Below, in pieces: positions 1 through 8,772 of a stretch of 64,000 nt of DNA. The stretch is from the NCBI RefSeq assembly GCF_003010935.1, contig NZ_PGGN01000005.1:232593-296592 (forward strand), read 5' to 3'. The position numbers and the translations under genes were made by a program. The notes under the pieces were generated by a model. That model was not told the DNA's origin. It made no database searches and saw only the letters and a list, made by a program, of their open reading frames with translations. Source of the DNA: Phyllobacterium endophyticum (GTDB lineage: Bacteria; Pseudomonadota; Alphaproteobacteria; Rhizobiales; Rhizobiaceae). Position 1 is the stretch's first letter; each line of letters opens with the position of its first letter.

Positions 1-372
1 CAGAGGTAGTGCGATATTCATCGGAGTCGAAACCTCTAATAGCGCTTTTTCAAAGCAATCCTTTTAAGAACCGCTATTAAGCTCCGATTCGATTGATCCG
101 GCAAGATTTTTTAGGTTAACAAAAGGTTAACGCGTGCGAAGCTAACAACTTTACTAAACTGGATGGGCTGAACCAAGTGCTTTACGACCAATCATCCGCC
201 GCGAACCTGCGATTTTACTGCAGTAAACTTTTGCGCCTCAGGAGGAGGGGAGGGGGCTCAACAGCTCGATGCGGGTGGGCTGTGGGCTGCCTTGAGGCTG
301 GCCACCCGTGGGGGTGACCAGCAAGGTTCAACAGAAGCCCAGAACTGGGAGTGAGTCCAGTAGGCGCGCTGA
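1..372. other. Left-edge non-coding stretch
   Basis: I see no convincing gene here. It holds a direct repeat of GGTTAAC at 114-120 and 125-131 separated by AAAA, and an imperfect hairpin at 297-322 (GCTGGCCACCC against GGGTGACCAGC, short GTG loop). The hairpin lies just downstream of the last gene of the efe operon and may end its transcription, but it is not followed by a T run on the minus strand, so this is weak. Confidence 0.5.
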
Positions 373-1200
373 TTAATTGAGGCCAAGCTTGCCACGCAGT
401 GTCGACAGGTCCTCGGCAAGCGTATTGACCGCAGCGGCCAGAACCGCACGGTCGTCATCGGTCAGCTTGTCATAGAGCTCATAGCCCTGTTCGGTCTTGT
501 ACTTCGCCAAGGTCTTGTCGACCTTGTCGAAGTTACCCGAAACCTTGATGACGAATGCGCTGTCATCCTTCTCGACGAGCGGACGCACGAGTTCGAAGAT
601 CTTGCGCGAGCCATCGAAATTCGCCTTAAAATCCCAAAGGTCCGTATGGCTGTAGCGGTCTTCTTCGCCGGAAATCTTCGTAGCGGCGACTTCTTCCATG
701 AGCGCGGCCGCTCCACCCACCACCTTCTCGGGCGGCAATGTCAGGTCGGTGATGCGCTTGTTGAGTTCGGTGACGTCGGCCATCAGCTTGTCGGCGAAAG
801 GCGCGAGGTCCTTGGTGCTGTTCTCCGCAAACAGGCCGTACTCGATGCGGTGAAAGCCCGTGAACTCCGGATCCTTTTCCGCCTTCTCGTGGTCGTCCGC
901 GCGAGAATCGATTGAACCATCGAGATCGCTGAAGAGCTCCGCGATTGGTTCGATGGCTTCATAGCTCATGCGGGTGGAGCCGAAGAGGGATTTGGCTTTT
1001 TCGAGATCACCTGCCTTGACCGCATCTGTGAATGCCTTCGTGTCCGTCACGAGAACTTCGAGGTTCTCTGAAACATAGATTTTGTAGTCGGCGATCGGGC
1101 CAACCAGATCGAGCGGCGACACGTCCGCCATGGCGGCACGCGGTATCATGGCAGCCGTCACGGCGAACAGGCTTGCGGAAAGTGCTGTTGTCAGTTTCAT
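373..1200 (-). CDS. efeM: EfeM/EfeO-like periplasmic imelysin (M75) protein, lacks cupredoxin domain
   Basis: 275-aa exported protein with a signal peptide ending near AAMA (about residue 25) followed by an imelysin/peptidase M75 helical domain. The family motif HxxE is present as HRIEYGL within GFHRIEYGL. It is clearly paralogous to the C-terminal half of EfeO two genes upstream, sharing the GFHRIEYGL block and a later SHTDLWDF/SQTDLLDF block, but it has no N-terminal cupredoxin domain. Such short forms are called EfeM. The role is inferred as a periplasmic iron-binding accessory to the EfeUOB ferrous iron importer. It is the last gene of the efe operon, 11 nt after efeB; AGGGGA precedes the ATG. 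Confidence 0.88.
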   Translation of the reverse strand: MKLTTALSASLFAVTAAMIPRAAMADVSPLDLVGPIADYKIYVSENLEVLVTDTKAFTDAVKAGDLEKAKSLFGSTRMSYEAIEPIAELFSDLDGSIDSRADDHEKAEKDPEFTGFHRIEYGLFAENSTKDLAPFADKLMADVTELNKRITDLTLPPEKVVGGAAALMEEVAATKISGEEDRYSHTDLWDFKANFDGSRKIFELVRPLVEKDDSAFVIKVSGNFDKVDKTLAKYKTEQGYELYDKLTDDDRAVLAAAVNTLAEDLSTLRGKLGLN

Positions 1201-1211
1201 CCTAGTCCCCT

Positions 1212-2519
1212 TTAAGATTTGAGGCGGGTCACTGCGTGCCCCGCTGCTTCGAGTAATGTCCGGCCGACGAAGTCCGCTTCGTCCCTGGGGCCGGGTGGCG
1301 TGAAGAAGAAGCCGCCGCCAATCGGCTTGATATACTCCTCCAGCGGCTCGCCATCGAGCCGCTTCTGAACGGCAATGAAGCCCTTCTCCAGATCAGCCTG
1401 GTAGCAGATGAAGAGCAGACCCTGCTCCAGCTGGCCGGATTTGCTCACGCCGTTTGAATAATTGAACGGACGGCGAAGAATGAGATTTGAATCCGATTGC
1501 TTCGTTCGCGGGTTTGCAAGTCTGATATGCGCATCGAGCGGCGTTATCGCGCCGTCCGGGTCCTTGGAATAGTCCGGCACATCATGCTCCGTATGGCCGC
1601 CATAGGGCGCGCCCGTAGGCTTTTTACGGCCTATGATGCGCTCCTGTTCGCCCAGCGGCGTGCGGTCCCAGCGCTCAACGAAATTGCGGATGATACGCAC
1701 CGCTTGGTAAGTTCCGCCGCGTGCCCAGTCAGGCTCATCGCTTTCCTCGGCCACCCAGACGATCTTGTCCATCAGCGGCGCATCGGTGGCATCTGGATTG
1801 GCCGAGCCATCGCGGAAGCCGAGAAAGTTGCGTGCGCTTTCATGCGTTCCGTCGGGCTTGGGTGGCAGAACCGGCACAGAGCCTTCCTGCTTCCAGCGCA
1901 GCACCATCAGGTCGGGCAGGTTCTTCAATATGTCGCGCAGGGCATGGATGTTGGTGTCAGGCGTGTTGGAACTGATCTGCAGCGCCAGATCCCCGTGGCA
2001 CAGATCGGCATCCAGCGCGTCATTGCGAAACGCTTTCATGCGTGACAACCGCAACGGCTTGTACGGCGCCAGCCAGTCCCGCTGGTCGAAAAACGACGAG
2101 CCGAGGGAAACCGTGATCGTCAGATTGTCCGGAGGGACAACGGGGCCGAGCAGCCCCGAATCTGCCGGAGGCAGCTTGTCATCGAGCTCGGGCGGGGTGC
2201 CACCCTGCATGAGAAAGGCGATGCGGCCGGAGAGTGTCCTGAACAAGCGTTCCACATCATCGGGCGTTTGCGCCAGCACATGAAACGAGGCAATCATGCC
2301 AGCCGCCGGGCGAGGGGTGACGATACCCGCCTGATGCGGACCATAGAAGGATTGACGCTCCTGCGTCTTGTCGCTCACGGGCGCATCGGCCACCTGTTCG
2401 CCCTGCTTCTGTACAGAGTGGGCACTCGTCAGTCCCGCCGCAAGGGCGCTGCCAGCGACGCCGGCGCCGAACAGCAGGCCGCGCCGTGTGGTAATCAATT
2501 TGGTTTCATCTGTCGCCAT
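1212..2519 (-). CDS. efeB: EfeB, Tat-exported DyP-type haem peroxidase/deferrochelatase
   Basis: 435-aa dye-decolorising peroxidase of the EfeB branch. The start at 2519 gives an N-terminus MATDETK followed by a twin-arginine signal (TTRRGLLFGAGVAGSALAAG), which the longer open frame would bury; it also places the start 4 nt after the efeO stop. The family motif GFRDGSANP (DyP GxxDG with the distal Asp) is near the middle, and GGTYQAVRIIRNFVE and a haem-proximal His region follow. EfeB proteins act in the periplasm, oxidising Fe(II) or releasing iron from haem for EfeO/EfeU. Second-to-last gene of the efe operon. Confidence 0.95.
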   Translation of the reverse strand: MATDETKLITTRRGLLFGAGVAGSALAAGLTSAHSVQKQGEQVADAPVSDKTQERQSFYGPHQAGIVTPRPAAGMIASFHVLAQTPDDVERLFRTLSGRIAFLMQGGTPPELDDKLPPADSGLLGPVVPPDNLTITVSLGSSFFDQRDWLAPYKPLRLSRMKAFRNDALDADLCHGDLALQISSNTPDTNIHALRDILKNLPDLMVLRWKQEGSVPVLPPKPDGTHESARNFLGFRDGSANPDATDAPLMDKIVWVAEESDEPDWARGGTYQAVRIIRNFVERWDRTPLGEQERIIGRKKPTGAPYGGHTEHDVPDYSKDPDGAITPLDAHIRLANPRTKQSDSNLILRRPFNYSNGVSKSGQLEQGLLFICYQADLEKGFIAVQKRLDGEPLEEYIKPIGGGFFFTPPGPRDEADFVGRTLLEAAGHAVTRLKS

Positions 2520-2523
2520 CGCG

Positions 2524-3714
2524 CTACTCCAGTCCCACGGCCGCATTGAGTTTGCCGATCGCTTCCGCAAGGCTCTGCATCTTCTGCGCCAGCACCTTGC
2601 GGGTGTCCGCATCCACCTTGTCATAGGCCGGATAGCCGTCCGCACCTTTCAGTGCGGTCAACGCGCTGTTCGTATCGGTTAGCCGGCTGTCAATGTCGGA
2701 GACTACGAGGGGTGCGGCCTGCACCGCCACCGGCTTCAAAAGTGCCATCATGCGGGAGACACCTGCGACATTGGCCTCGAAGTCCAAAAGGTCTGTTTGC
2801 GAATAGTGATCCTCTCCTGTGGTGACCTTGCTGTCGGCAATCTGTCCGACAAGCCGGCTCGCACCCTTGGCGATCTGCTCAGGCGGAATTCGCAGGCCGC
2901 GTATCCGGTCCTTCAGCGCCGTCACATCAGCCAGCAATTTATCCGAGACAGGAGCCAGGCCATCCACGCTGTTCTTCGCATAGAGTCCGTATTCGATGCG
3001 GTGGAACCCGGTAAAGCCTGGATCATCCTCGCGTTTTTCGAGGTAATCGGCCACCGGATTGATGGAATTGTGCAGATCGGCGAACAGATCGGCCATCGGC
3101 TCGATCTGCTTATAGGGAGCACGCGCTTTCTGGTAGGATTGCCGCGCCTTTTCCAGATCGCCAGCCTTGACCGCTTCATCGAGCGCCTGTGTTGCCTTTA
3201 CCAGCGCATTGGCCTGTGTGACCATGAACACCTGGAATTCAGCCAGTGGCCCGATGAACGATACCAGCGCAGGGCGCGCAGCTTCGGCCTCCGACTCCGC
3301 TGAAGGCGTCACGTGCAGTGTGCCGCGCGGATTGCTGAGAAGACCGCAGGTAATATCATAGGTTCCCGCCTTGAGCTTCGCCTGCATAGTTTGGGTAAAC
3401 CCCGGAACGATGTTCTCGCGTTCTTCCAGCACCATAACGCCGTCAAGGATTTCCCATTCGAGCGCCCGGTTGGAATTGTTGACGATCCTGAAGGTCGAAC
3501 GCCCGGCCGGCACCGTTATCTCGTTGGGATCGCAGGCGCTATCGTTGATTGTGACTGTGATCGACTCACCAGGGTTGGCCGACTTGGTCCCTTTTGACGC
3601 GTAATAGAATGCCGCCCCGCCCGCAACCACGAGAAGCGCAGCCCCGGCAACCGCCAGCTTCATCAGCCTCTGCGAAGAGGGGAGGGGGGCACTCGGTCCG
3701 GGAGCTGGCGTCAT
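2524..3714 (-). CDS. efeO: EfeO, cupredoxin-imelysin iron-binding component
   Basis: 396 aa with a single N-terminal membrane segment (about residues 18-40, LAVAGAALLVVAGGAAFYYA) instead of an obvious cleavable signal, a cupredoxin-like domain at about 50-130 (INDSACDP, ITCGLLSNPRGTLHV) and an M75/imelysin domain at about 150-395 with the HxxE motif in GFHRIEYGLYAKNS. EfeO binds iron outside the inner membrane and hands it to the EfeU permease. It begins 16 nt after efeU and ends 4 nt before efeB. The imelysin part is duplicated in efeM at the end of the operon. Confidence 0.93.
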   Translation of the reverse strand: MTPAPGPSAPLPSSQRLMKLAVAGAALLVVAGGAAFYYASKGTKSANPGESITVTINDSACDPNEITVPAGRSTFRIVNNSNRALEWEILDGVMVLEERENIVPGFTQTMQAKLKAGTYDITCGLLSNPRGTLHVTPSAESEAEAARPALVSFIGPLAEFQVFMVTQANALVKATQALDEAVKAGDLEKARQSYQKARAPYKQIEPMADLFADLHNSINPVADYLEKREDDPGFTGFHRIEYGLYAKNSVDGLAPVSDKLLADVTALKDRIRGLRIPPEQIAKGASRLVGQIADSKVTTGEDHYSQTDLLDFEANVAGVSRMMALLKPVAVQAAPLVVSDIDSRLTDTNSALTALKGADGYPAYDKVDADTRKVLAQKMQSLAEAIGKLNAAVGLE

Positions 3715-3730
3715 GAAATCTTTCTTCTCG

Positions 3731-4564
3731 TCAATGGGACGCTTGAGCGGCGACGGTATGCCTGCCCGCGGGACGCAGGAACATGAAGACGCTCAGCGCA
3801 AGGAATGTGAGATAGGCGATAACCTCTCCCAGTGTCGGCGTGTCCTGATATCCGAACATGCCGGAGAGCAAGGTTCCGAGGGGACTGCTGACCGGAAGGA
3901 CATTGCTGAAGTCGAAGACAATGGTCTGCATTCTGTTCCAGACACCGGCTTCATGGAAGTGACGCAGCGAGCCCGCAAGGATTCCCGCGGCGACCAGAAG
4001 AATGAAAAGTCCTGTCCAGAAGAAGAACCGGCGAAGGTTCATCCTGACACCGCCGAAATAAATCCCGAAACCAAGTACGATCGACACGAGGATGCCGAGA
4101 AGAGCGCCTAACGGCGCATCGTTGTTTGTACTCTGCTGAAAAATAGCGAGGAGGAAAAACACCGATTCCAGTCCCTCACGCGCCACTGCGAAAAACACCA
4201 GCCCAATCAGCGCGGATGCCTGTCCGGTGGAATGCGACAGCGCCGCATCGATCGAATGGTGGAGCTCGGATTTGATCGAGCGAGCCGCCTTGCGCATCCA
4301 GAAGACCATTGACGTCAAAACGAGAACGGCGATCAGCCCTACGATGGCCTCGAAGAACTCCTGGGCCTTCTGGGGGAACTCCGCGCTGACCAGTTGCAAC
4401 CCGGCTCCGACAAAGAGGGACAGCGCCATGGCGAGCAGAATCCCCACCCATACCGCGGGCATCCAGGCCCCGCGTCCGGTCTGCTTCAGGTAACTCGCGA
4501 CGATGCCGACAATCAGCGCCGCCTCGACGCCTTCTCGCAGCATTATCAGAAAAGGAACCAGCAT
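3731..4564 (-). CDS. efeU: EfeU, FTR1-family ferrous iron permease
   Basis: 277-aa polytopic inner-membrane protein with seven predicted hydrophobic segments. Both REXXE iron-permeation motifs of the FTR1/EfeU family are visible: REGVEA near residue 10 in the first helix and REGLES near residue 130. First gene of the efeUOBM operon; GAGGG lies 8 nt before the ATG. An Irr-type iron control element sits about 97 bp upstream, so expression is probably iron-dependent. Confidence 0.95.
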   Translation of the reverse strand: MLVPFLIMLREGVEAALIVGIVASYLKQTGRGAWMPAVWVGILLAMALSLFVGAGLQLVSAEFPQKAQEFFEAIVGLIAVLVLTSMVFWMRKAARSIKSELHHSIDAALSHSTGQASALIGLVFFAVAREGLESVFFLLAIFQQSTNNDAPLGALLGILVSIVLGFGIYFGGVRMNLRRFFFWTGLFILLVAAGILAGSLRHFHEAGVWNRMQTIVFDFSNVLPVSSPLGTLLSGMFGYQDTPTLGEVIAYLTFLALSVFMFLRPAGRHTVAAQASH

Positions 4565-4660
4565 TAGTCAGACCCTCGGCGGACCTTTGTCGACCCTGAA
4601 GACAGGTTAAAGCGCCGCCGGAGTCATAGACCGTCGCCAAAAGCGAAGCAATAACAATAT

Positions 4661-4677
4661 ATTAGAAGAATTCTAAA
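4661..4677 (-). promoter_or_regulatory. Iron control element (ICE, Irr box) upstream of efeU
   Basis: The sequence ATTAGAAGAATTCTAAA matches the rhizobial ICE consensus TTTAGAA-N3-TTCTAAA at every specified position except the first. The 6-bp arms TTAGAA/TTCTAA are perfectly inverted around GAA. It lies about 97 bp upstream of the efeU ATG, a suitable distance for control of the efe operon by Irr. The assignment to Irr is from the family consensus; binding is inferred. Confidence 0.75.
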
Positions 4678-4822
4678 GAATAACCGGAGTAAATTGCTCA
4701 ATAAATACAATAAGTTGAGTGGGTTCATCCACTATCGTCTGCAACCGTATCGAGGCGATCCTTGACCAACATGTGCATCGGCGTTCCGGAAGGCATCCTC
4801 GGCAGCGCTCGAAACGGTTCGA

Positions 4823-6580
4823 TCAGACGATCTGACGTCGTTTTCTTTGCGCGTTCAACCGCATCAGCGTCGTCTTTGCCCATTCCCAATCCGGCACAAG
4901 TTCGTTGCTCCGCATGGCAGCCTCGATTGCCTTATCCTTTTGCCCGTTTACCTCATGAAGCTGCGATCGCAGCATGTAGATTTCCGCCCGCTCTCGCGCC
5001 TGAAAGACCATTTCCAGCAGGCGATCCGTTGCGACCAGACCCTGTTCCGGATCGGTTTTGCTGCGGACGCGAAGATTGGCGAGCTTGAGCAGCGGCCAAG
5101 TCCACTCCGGCCGGGCGTCCGACGCGCGTACAAAGGCCTCGGCGGCGTCTTCGATGTTGCTCAATGCCTCATGGCAACGTCCCAGCAATTGCCACGCATC
5201 GGAAGAGTCCGGCCGCCGGGCAATGTATTCGTGCAAGGCTTCGGTGCAAGGACCGTATTTTTGCTGCCGGAAGAGTATCTGTGCCAATTGATAGTTCCAC
5301 CACTCGACAGTTCGATCGAGCTCGATCGCCTTTCTTAGTTGTGCCTCGGCCTCGTTGGATTGTTCAAGCCGCATCAGGGTCAAAGCCAGCTGGTGCCGGG
5401 CACGCGCGCTCCAGGGTTCCGTCTTGACGGCGCGTTCGGCATAGACACGGGCCTCGTCGAGCCGTTCGCCGAGCCGGGACAGCTCAACCGAGACCATGTG
5501 CTGTGCTTCCGAATTATCCGGATGACGATCTTTCAGCGCCGCAACGAGATCAGGAGGAATGGCCCTGCCGCTATGCGCGCATAGCAGGCTCTGGTAAATC
5601 GCACGAAGCGGAAATACGGCCGTTTCGATGTTCGCTGCCTGTTCTGTCACGAAGACCAGATCGTCCTTCGACAGGAGCTTCAGCTTGGTACGGATCACCG
5701 AAGCATAGGTGAAGCTCGGGGTATCGACCGGCGGCTCGATGAGAAACCGCTCGACAAATTGCGAAAGTACGACATCGGGCTGGTAAGCCTCTATCAACTC
5801 GCGATCAAATGATTTGCCGTAGACATAGACAAGTATGCTGAAACTCTCCTTGAGGAACGGCAACAGGTTCCCGCCGAACGAGTCTCCAAACATGACGCAG
5901 CGGGGCAGGGTAGTATCCTTGTTGACGAAGACTCTTATCCTGCCCCGGTTCGGAATGCGATTATCGAAAGCGAGCCTGCCGTTCGCTCCTTCGATACGGG
6001 CGGAAAGGGTGAGCGCGGAAACCGGCGGTTCGAATTTGACGCCGAGATCCCCGATATAGGGCACCTCCTCGAAGGACACCCGCGAACTATCGATCCGAAG
6101 GGGTTCTATGCCGCTGTTTGAAAGACCTGCGCAAAAGGCGTGATAACCGATATAGGCGCCAAATCCGCTCCAATGTGTATCCGTCTTCGGATAGGTCAGA
6201 GCTTGCTCGTTGGCCGCACGAATTGAATCAAGCGGATAAATGATTTTTTTGGCCCGCTTGGGGCCGAGCGCAGCCATGATCTGATGGATGGGACGCTGTT
6301 CGGCAATCTCCACCCAGTCGGGAAGCTGTTCCGAATAGACAAGTTCCTTGTTTGGAGCGACGAACATCAAATGCTGGGCACCAATCGAAGCCACATACTG
6401 GTCACGGTCGAGGATGAGTTTTCGCCAGGCGTCGACGCCTTGCTGATCCAGCAAGTGACGGCCGGTGATCTGGTCGATGACGCGGTTTGAATCGTGGTCG
6501 AGGAAAATCCACCCGTCCTTGCCAAGAAGATACTTCTTGGCTCTGTCAGCACGCGACGTGGATACGAAATCATCACTCAT
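4823..6580 (-). CDS. AlgX/AlgJ-like SGNH acyltransferase domain with C-terminal TPR repeats
   Basis: 585 aa. Residues 1-~330 resemble the AlgX/AlgJ SGNH-hydrolase-like acetyltransferase fold: the Ser motif GDSF is at about 232-235 and the Asp/His motif DTHW at about 134-137, the residues used for polysaccharide O-acetylation in that family. Residues ~340-580 form TPR-like helical repeats (for example SDAWQLLGRCHEALSNIEDAAEAF). No signal peptide or membrane segment is visible from the chosen ATG at 6580, which overlaps the preceding stop as ATGA and has GGAGG upstream. Last gene of the first exopolysaccharide operon. Likely adds acyl groups to the polysaccharide or a precursor; the cytoplasmic location is unusual. 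Confidence 0.75.
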   Translation of the reverse strand: MSDDFVSTSRADRAKKYLLGKDGWIFLDHDSNRVIDQITGRHLLDQQGVDAWRKLILDRDQYVASIGAQHLMFVAPNKELVYSEQLPDWVEIAEQRPIHQIMAALGPKRAKKIIYPLDSIRAANEQALTYPKTDTHWSGFGAYIGYHAFCAGLSNSGIEPLRIDSSRVSFEEVPYIGDLGVKFEPPVSALTLSARIEGANGRLAFDNRIPNRGRIRVFVNKDTTLPRCVMFGDSFGGNLLPFLKESFSILVYVYGKSFDRELIEAYQPDVVLSQFVERFLIEPPVDTPSFTYASVIRTKLKLLSKDDLVFVTEQAANIETAVFPLRAIYQSLLCAHSGRAIPPDLVAALKDRHPDNSEAQHMVSVELSRLGERLDEARVYAERAVKTEPWSARARHQLALTLMRLEQSNEAEAQLRKAIELDRTVEWWNYQLAQILFRQQKYGPCTEALHEYIARRPDSSDAWQLLGRCHEALSNIEDAAEAFVRASDARPEWTWPLLKLANLRVRSKTDPEQGLVATDRLLEMVFQARERAEIYMLRSQLHEVNGQKDKAIEAAMRSNELVPDWEWAKTTLMRLNAQRKRRQIV

Positions 6581-7416
6581 GAGCACCTCCAGAGTGGAAC
6601 GTCTTGCCACTCCCTGTTCTGGAAAACGCGAATACTTCTGACTGACGTTGCCGCACCGTCCACATCGCCGTCATCCTTGCCGGCGAATGAAGCGACAGCA
6701 TTGCTGAAAAGAAGTTGCGCTGGCGTATGTGCGAAGGCATTTGTGACTTCGTATATTTTCCGGTCATCGAAGAAGAACTGGAACCGGTCCTTGCTCCAAA
6801 ACATACCGTAACGATGGAATGCATCGGCCAGTTTCAGCCGGGGCCGATAGGTTTTGGATAGAACCTGCCTGTCCGGAAGCCAGCGGCGGGCGGTTACCTG
6901 GACCAGGTTCGGATATTTGGCCTCCGCAACGTCGAGTTCAAAACGCGTGCTGCCTTCGCTCTCTTGAACCGAGGTCAACCAGAATGCATTATTGACACCA
7001 GGTTCATTCGCGATTTTCATTTCACACTCGAAATAGCCATAACACTGGCGGAAATCGCGCGTTCTTATGTAACCGCCTGTAAACGGTCGCTTGTCACTGA
7101 GCTTGCCTGTATTGCGCCCGAGTTTCAACGAGAGGCCGGCACCAGAGATCGCAACGTTTCCGGGCACGCGCACGCTCTTTGTCTCTCCGCCGCTGTCATT
7201 CACCTTCATCCAGCGTCGGTCGAAGCCGCCATTGTCGGTAAAATCATCATGGAAAGACAGTTGCCATGTGCCGCTCGCCCGTTGGAGCGGAGCAGGTAAA
7301 TCCGAGCACAGCGCCTGAGCAAGTGCCGGCCGCGCCAGCAATCCAGCCGAGGCGATTCCGAAACCTGCAAGGCCCAGGAAAGTACGCCGGCTGAATTGCG
7401 CGCGGTTTCGCATCAT
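6577..7416 (-). CDS. Tat-exported GH16-family endoglycanase
   Basis: 279 aa. The N-terminus has a twin-arginine signal (SRRTFLGLAGFG) with cleavage near ALAQA at about 34. The mature part is a glycoside hydrolase family 16 beta-jellyroll: the catalytic signature ExDxxE is present as ELDVAE (E160, D162, E165), preceded by GGYIRTRDFRQCYGYFECEMKI, a typical GH16 strand block. The start at 7416 overlaps the upstream stop (ATGA); the longer frame lacks a signal. In exopolysaccharide clusters GH16 enzymes such as ExoK trim or release nascent polymer, so it probably cleaves the product of this cluster in the periplasm or outside. Confidence 0.88.
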   Translation of the reverse strand: MMRNRAQFSRRTFLGLAGFGIASAGLLARPALAQALCSDLPAPLQRASGTWQLSFHDDFTDNGGFDRRWMKVNDSGGETKSVRVPGNVAISGAGLSLKLGRNTGKLSDKRPFTGGYIRTRDFRQCYGYFECEMKIANEPGVNNAFWLTSVQESEGSTRFELDVAEAKYPNLVQVTARRWLPDRQVLSKTYRPRLKLADAFHRYGMFWSKDRFQFFFDDRKIYEVTNAFAHTPAQLLFSNAVASFAGKDDGDVDGAATSVRSIRVFQNREWQDVPLWRCS

Positions 7417-8753
7417 ACGACAGCCTTTGCCGGAGCCTCCTTGAGGCTGCGAAGGCTGGTCTCCAGATTCCAGGCGCGGTTGCGCAACGTCTCCACCTCT
7501 CCCGTCATGAAGTCGATCTCGCTGCGGAACCACGCCACCGCCTCGTGAATGTTGTGCGGAACTTGCACCAGATTGGGCACCGAGAGCGGTTTATCTGCAG
7601 GAGCAGCCAAGGGCTTTGGCAACACGTGGTTCAGCTTGTTCTCGGTCAGGAAGCGGTGATACTCGGCATAGTTGAGGCGATAAATATGCTGCACCTTGGA
7701 GAAATCAGCTTTTTCAAGCATCTTTTCCAGATTGATCGGCAGGTAGTCCTCGATCTCGATCGATGGAATCGCAAACAGCGATGACAATTCGCGGATACGG
7801 GAATCGTAGGTGAAGAACACCGCGGGTATCCCCTGGTGAAGGGCAATCACATTGCCATGCAGCCGGAAACCCACCATGACGTCTACATTCGCCGCTGCGT
7901 CGGCCGCCCATTCTTCGATATCGAAAAATGCGCTCATGCGATTGTTGAGCATCTCTTCCGCTTCCGCGTGGCCAAGCAGATTGAACTTCGTGAGGATTGC
8001 CTTGATATTATCCTGCTTCTCCTTGCCGGAGGAGAATATTGCAAGCGTCTCTTCGCGTTCGCCCTGCGAATAGAGTTTGCTCGAAGGACGCTTGGCGACT
8101 GCGTCTATCAATGCGCGCTGCATCCGGTTCGTCTTCGTCGCGTTGCTGGCATAGTCGGCAGAAAGGTACTTGTTCAGCGTAAGACCGACCCGCGCAGTGG
8201 CTGGATCGATGGATTTGATGGTGATTGAGGGGCGCAAGGAACGATAGAAACTGGGGCAACCGATCACCCGCACGTTCTTGATGCCGAGATCATTGAATAT
8301 TTCCGCGCTATAGAAGCCGCGAACGCCGATCGTCTCGCACTTGTCCGCAATGATCTTCCACGCCTCGACGGTCCCCTTTGGCACGTTGAGCTTCTTGTAT
8401 TTGCCGGCTTGGGCGCCAACCCCTATGGCGACGACTGGGCCTTTCAGCTTCTTGAGCAGCGGCACCACGTGGGCGAGATCGACCGTCTCCGTCAGGTAGT
8501 TTGAGCCGCGAACGACAGTGGCATCATAGGTTCCATCTTGCGGCCACAGTTTCTCGTCTCCAGCGTGCGAGAATTGCACGTTCTTGATGTCGTCATAGGC
8601 AAGCGCTTTGAGCGTGGCGTCATAGACGAGAACGTCTCCGGTATTGATGCCGCCCTTGTTGAAGGCTGCAAGCGGATCTTCAAATTTCAGATAGGCGGAT
8701 TTGTTGCCTGGCTTGACCGCGGCGCCACCATTCAGAACAAAAAGTTTCTTCAT
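7413..8753 (-). CDS. Polysaccharide pyruvyltransferase family protein (copy 1)
   Basis: 446 aa with the polysaccharide pyruvyltransferase fold. Recognisable blocks are VVAIGVGAQAG, ETIGVRGFYSAEIFNDLGIKNVRVIGCPSFYRS and the C-terminal VGFRLHGNVIALHQGIPAVFFTYDSR. These enzymes transfer pyruvate from PEP to make ketals on sugars such as galactose. The second copy at 14542-15726 shares the same blocks (GYRLHGNLMALANGVPSIYFTYDSR), so the two are paralogues. Overlaps the GH16 gene by ATGA; 19 nt separate it from the preceding glycosyltransferase. A short coiled tail (last ~50 residues) distinguishes it from copy 2. Confidence 0.88.
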   Translation of the reverse strand: MKKLFVLNGGAAVKPGNKSAYLKFEDPLAAFNKGGINTGDVLVYDATLKALAYDDIKNVQFSHAGDEKLWPQDGTYDATVVRGSNYLTETVDLAHVVPLLKKLKGPVVAIGVGAQAGKYKKLNVPKGTVEAWKIIADKCETIGVRGFYSAEIFNDLGIKNVRVIGCPSFYRSLRPSITIKSIDPATARVGLTLNKYLSADYASNATKTNRMQRALIDAVAKRPSSKLYSQGEREETLAIFSSGKEKQDNIKAILTKFNLLGHAEAEEMLNNRMSAFFDIEEWAADAAANVDVMVGFRLHGNVIALHQGIPAVFFTYDSRIRELSSLFAIPSIEIEDYLPINLEKMLEKADFSKVQHIYRLNYAEYHRFLTENKLNHVLPKPLAAPADKPLSVPNLVQVPHNIHEAVAWFRSEIDFMTGEVETLRNRAWNLETSLRSLKEAPAKAVV

Positions 8754-8772
8754 CGTTAGTTCCTCAAATTAC

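Noticed and set aside
2520..2645. Longer efeB start
   Set aside because: It would hide the Tat signal and overlap efeO; ATG 2519 fits the operon spacing.
4176..4640. 154-aa ORF antisense-frame to efeU
   Set aside because: Shadow frame within efeU on the same strand; no ribosome site or similarity.
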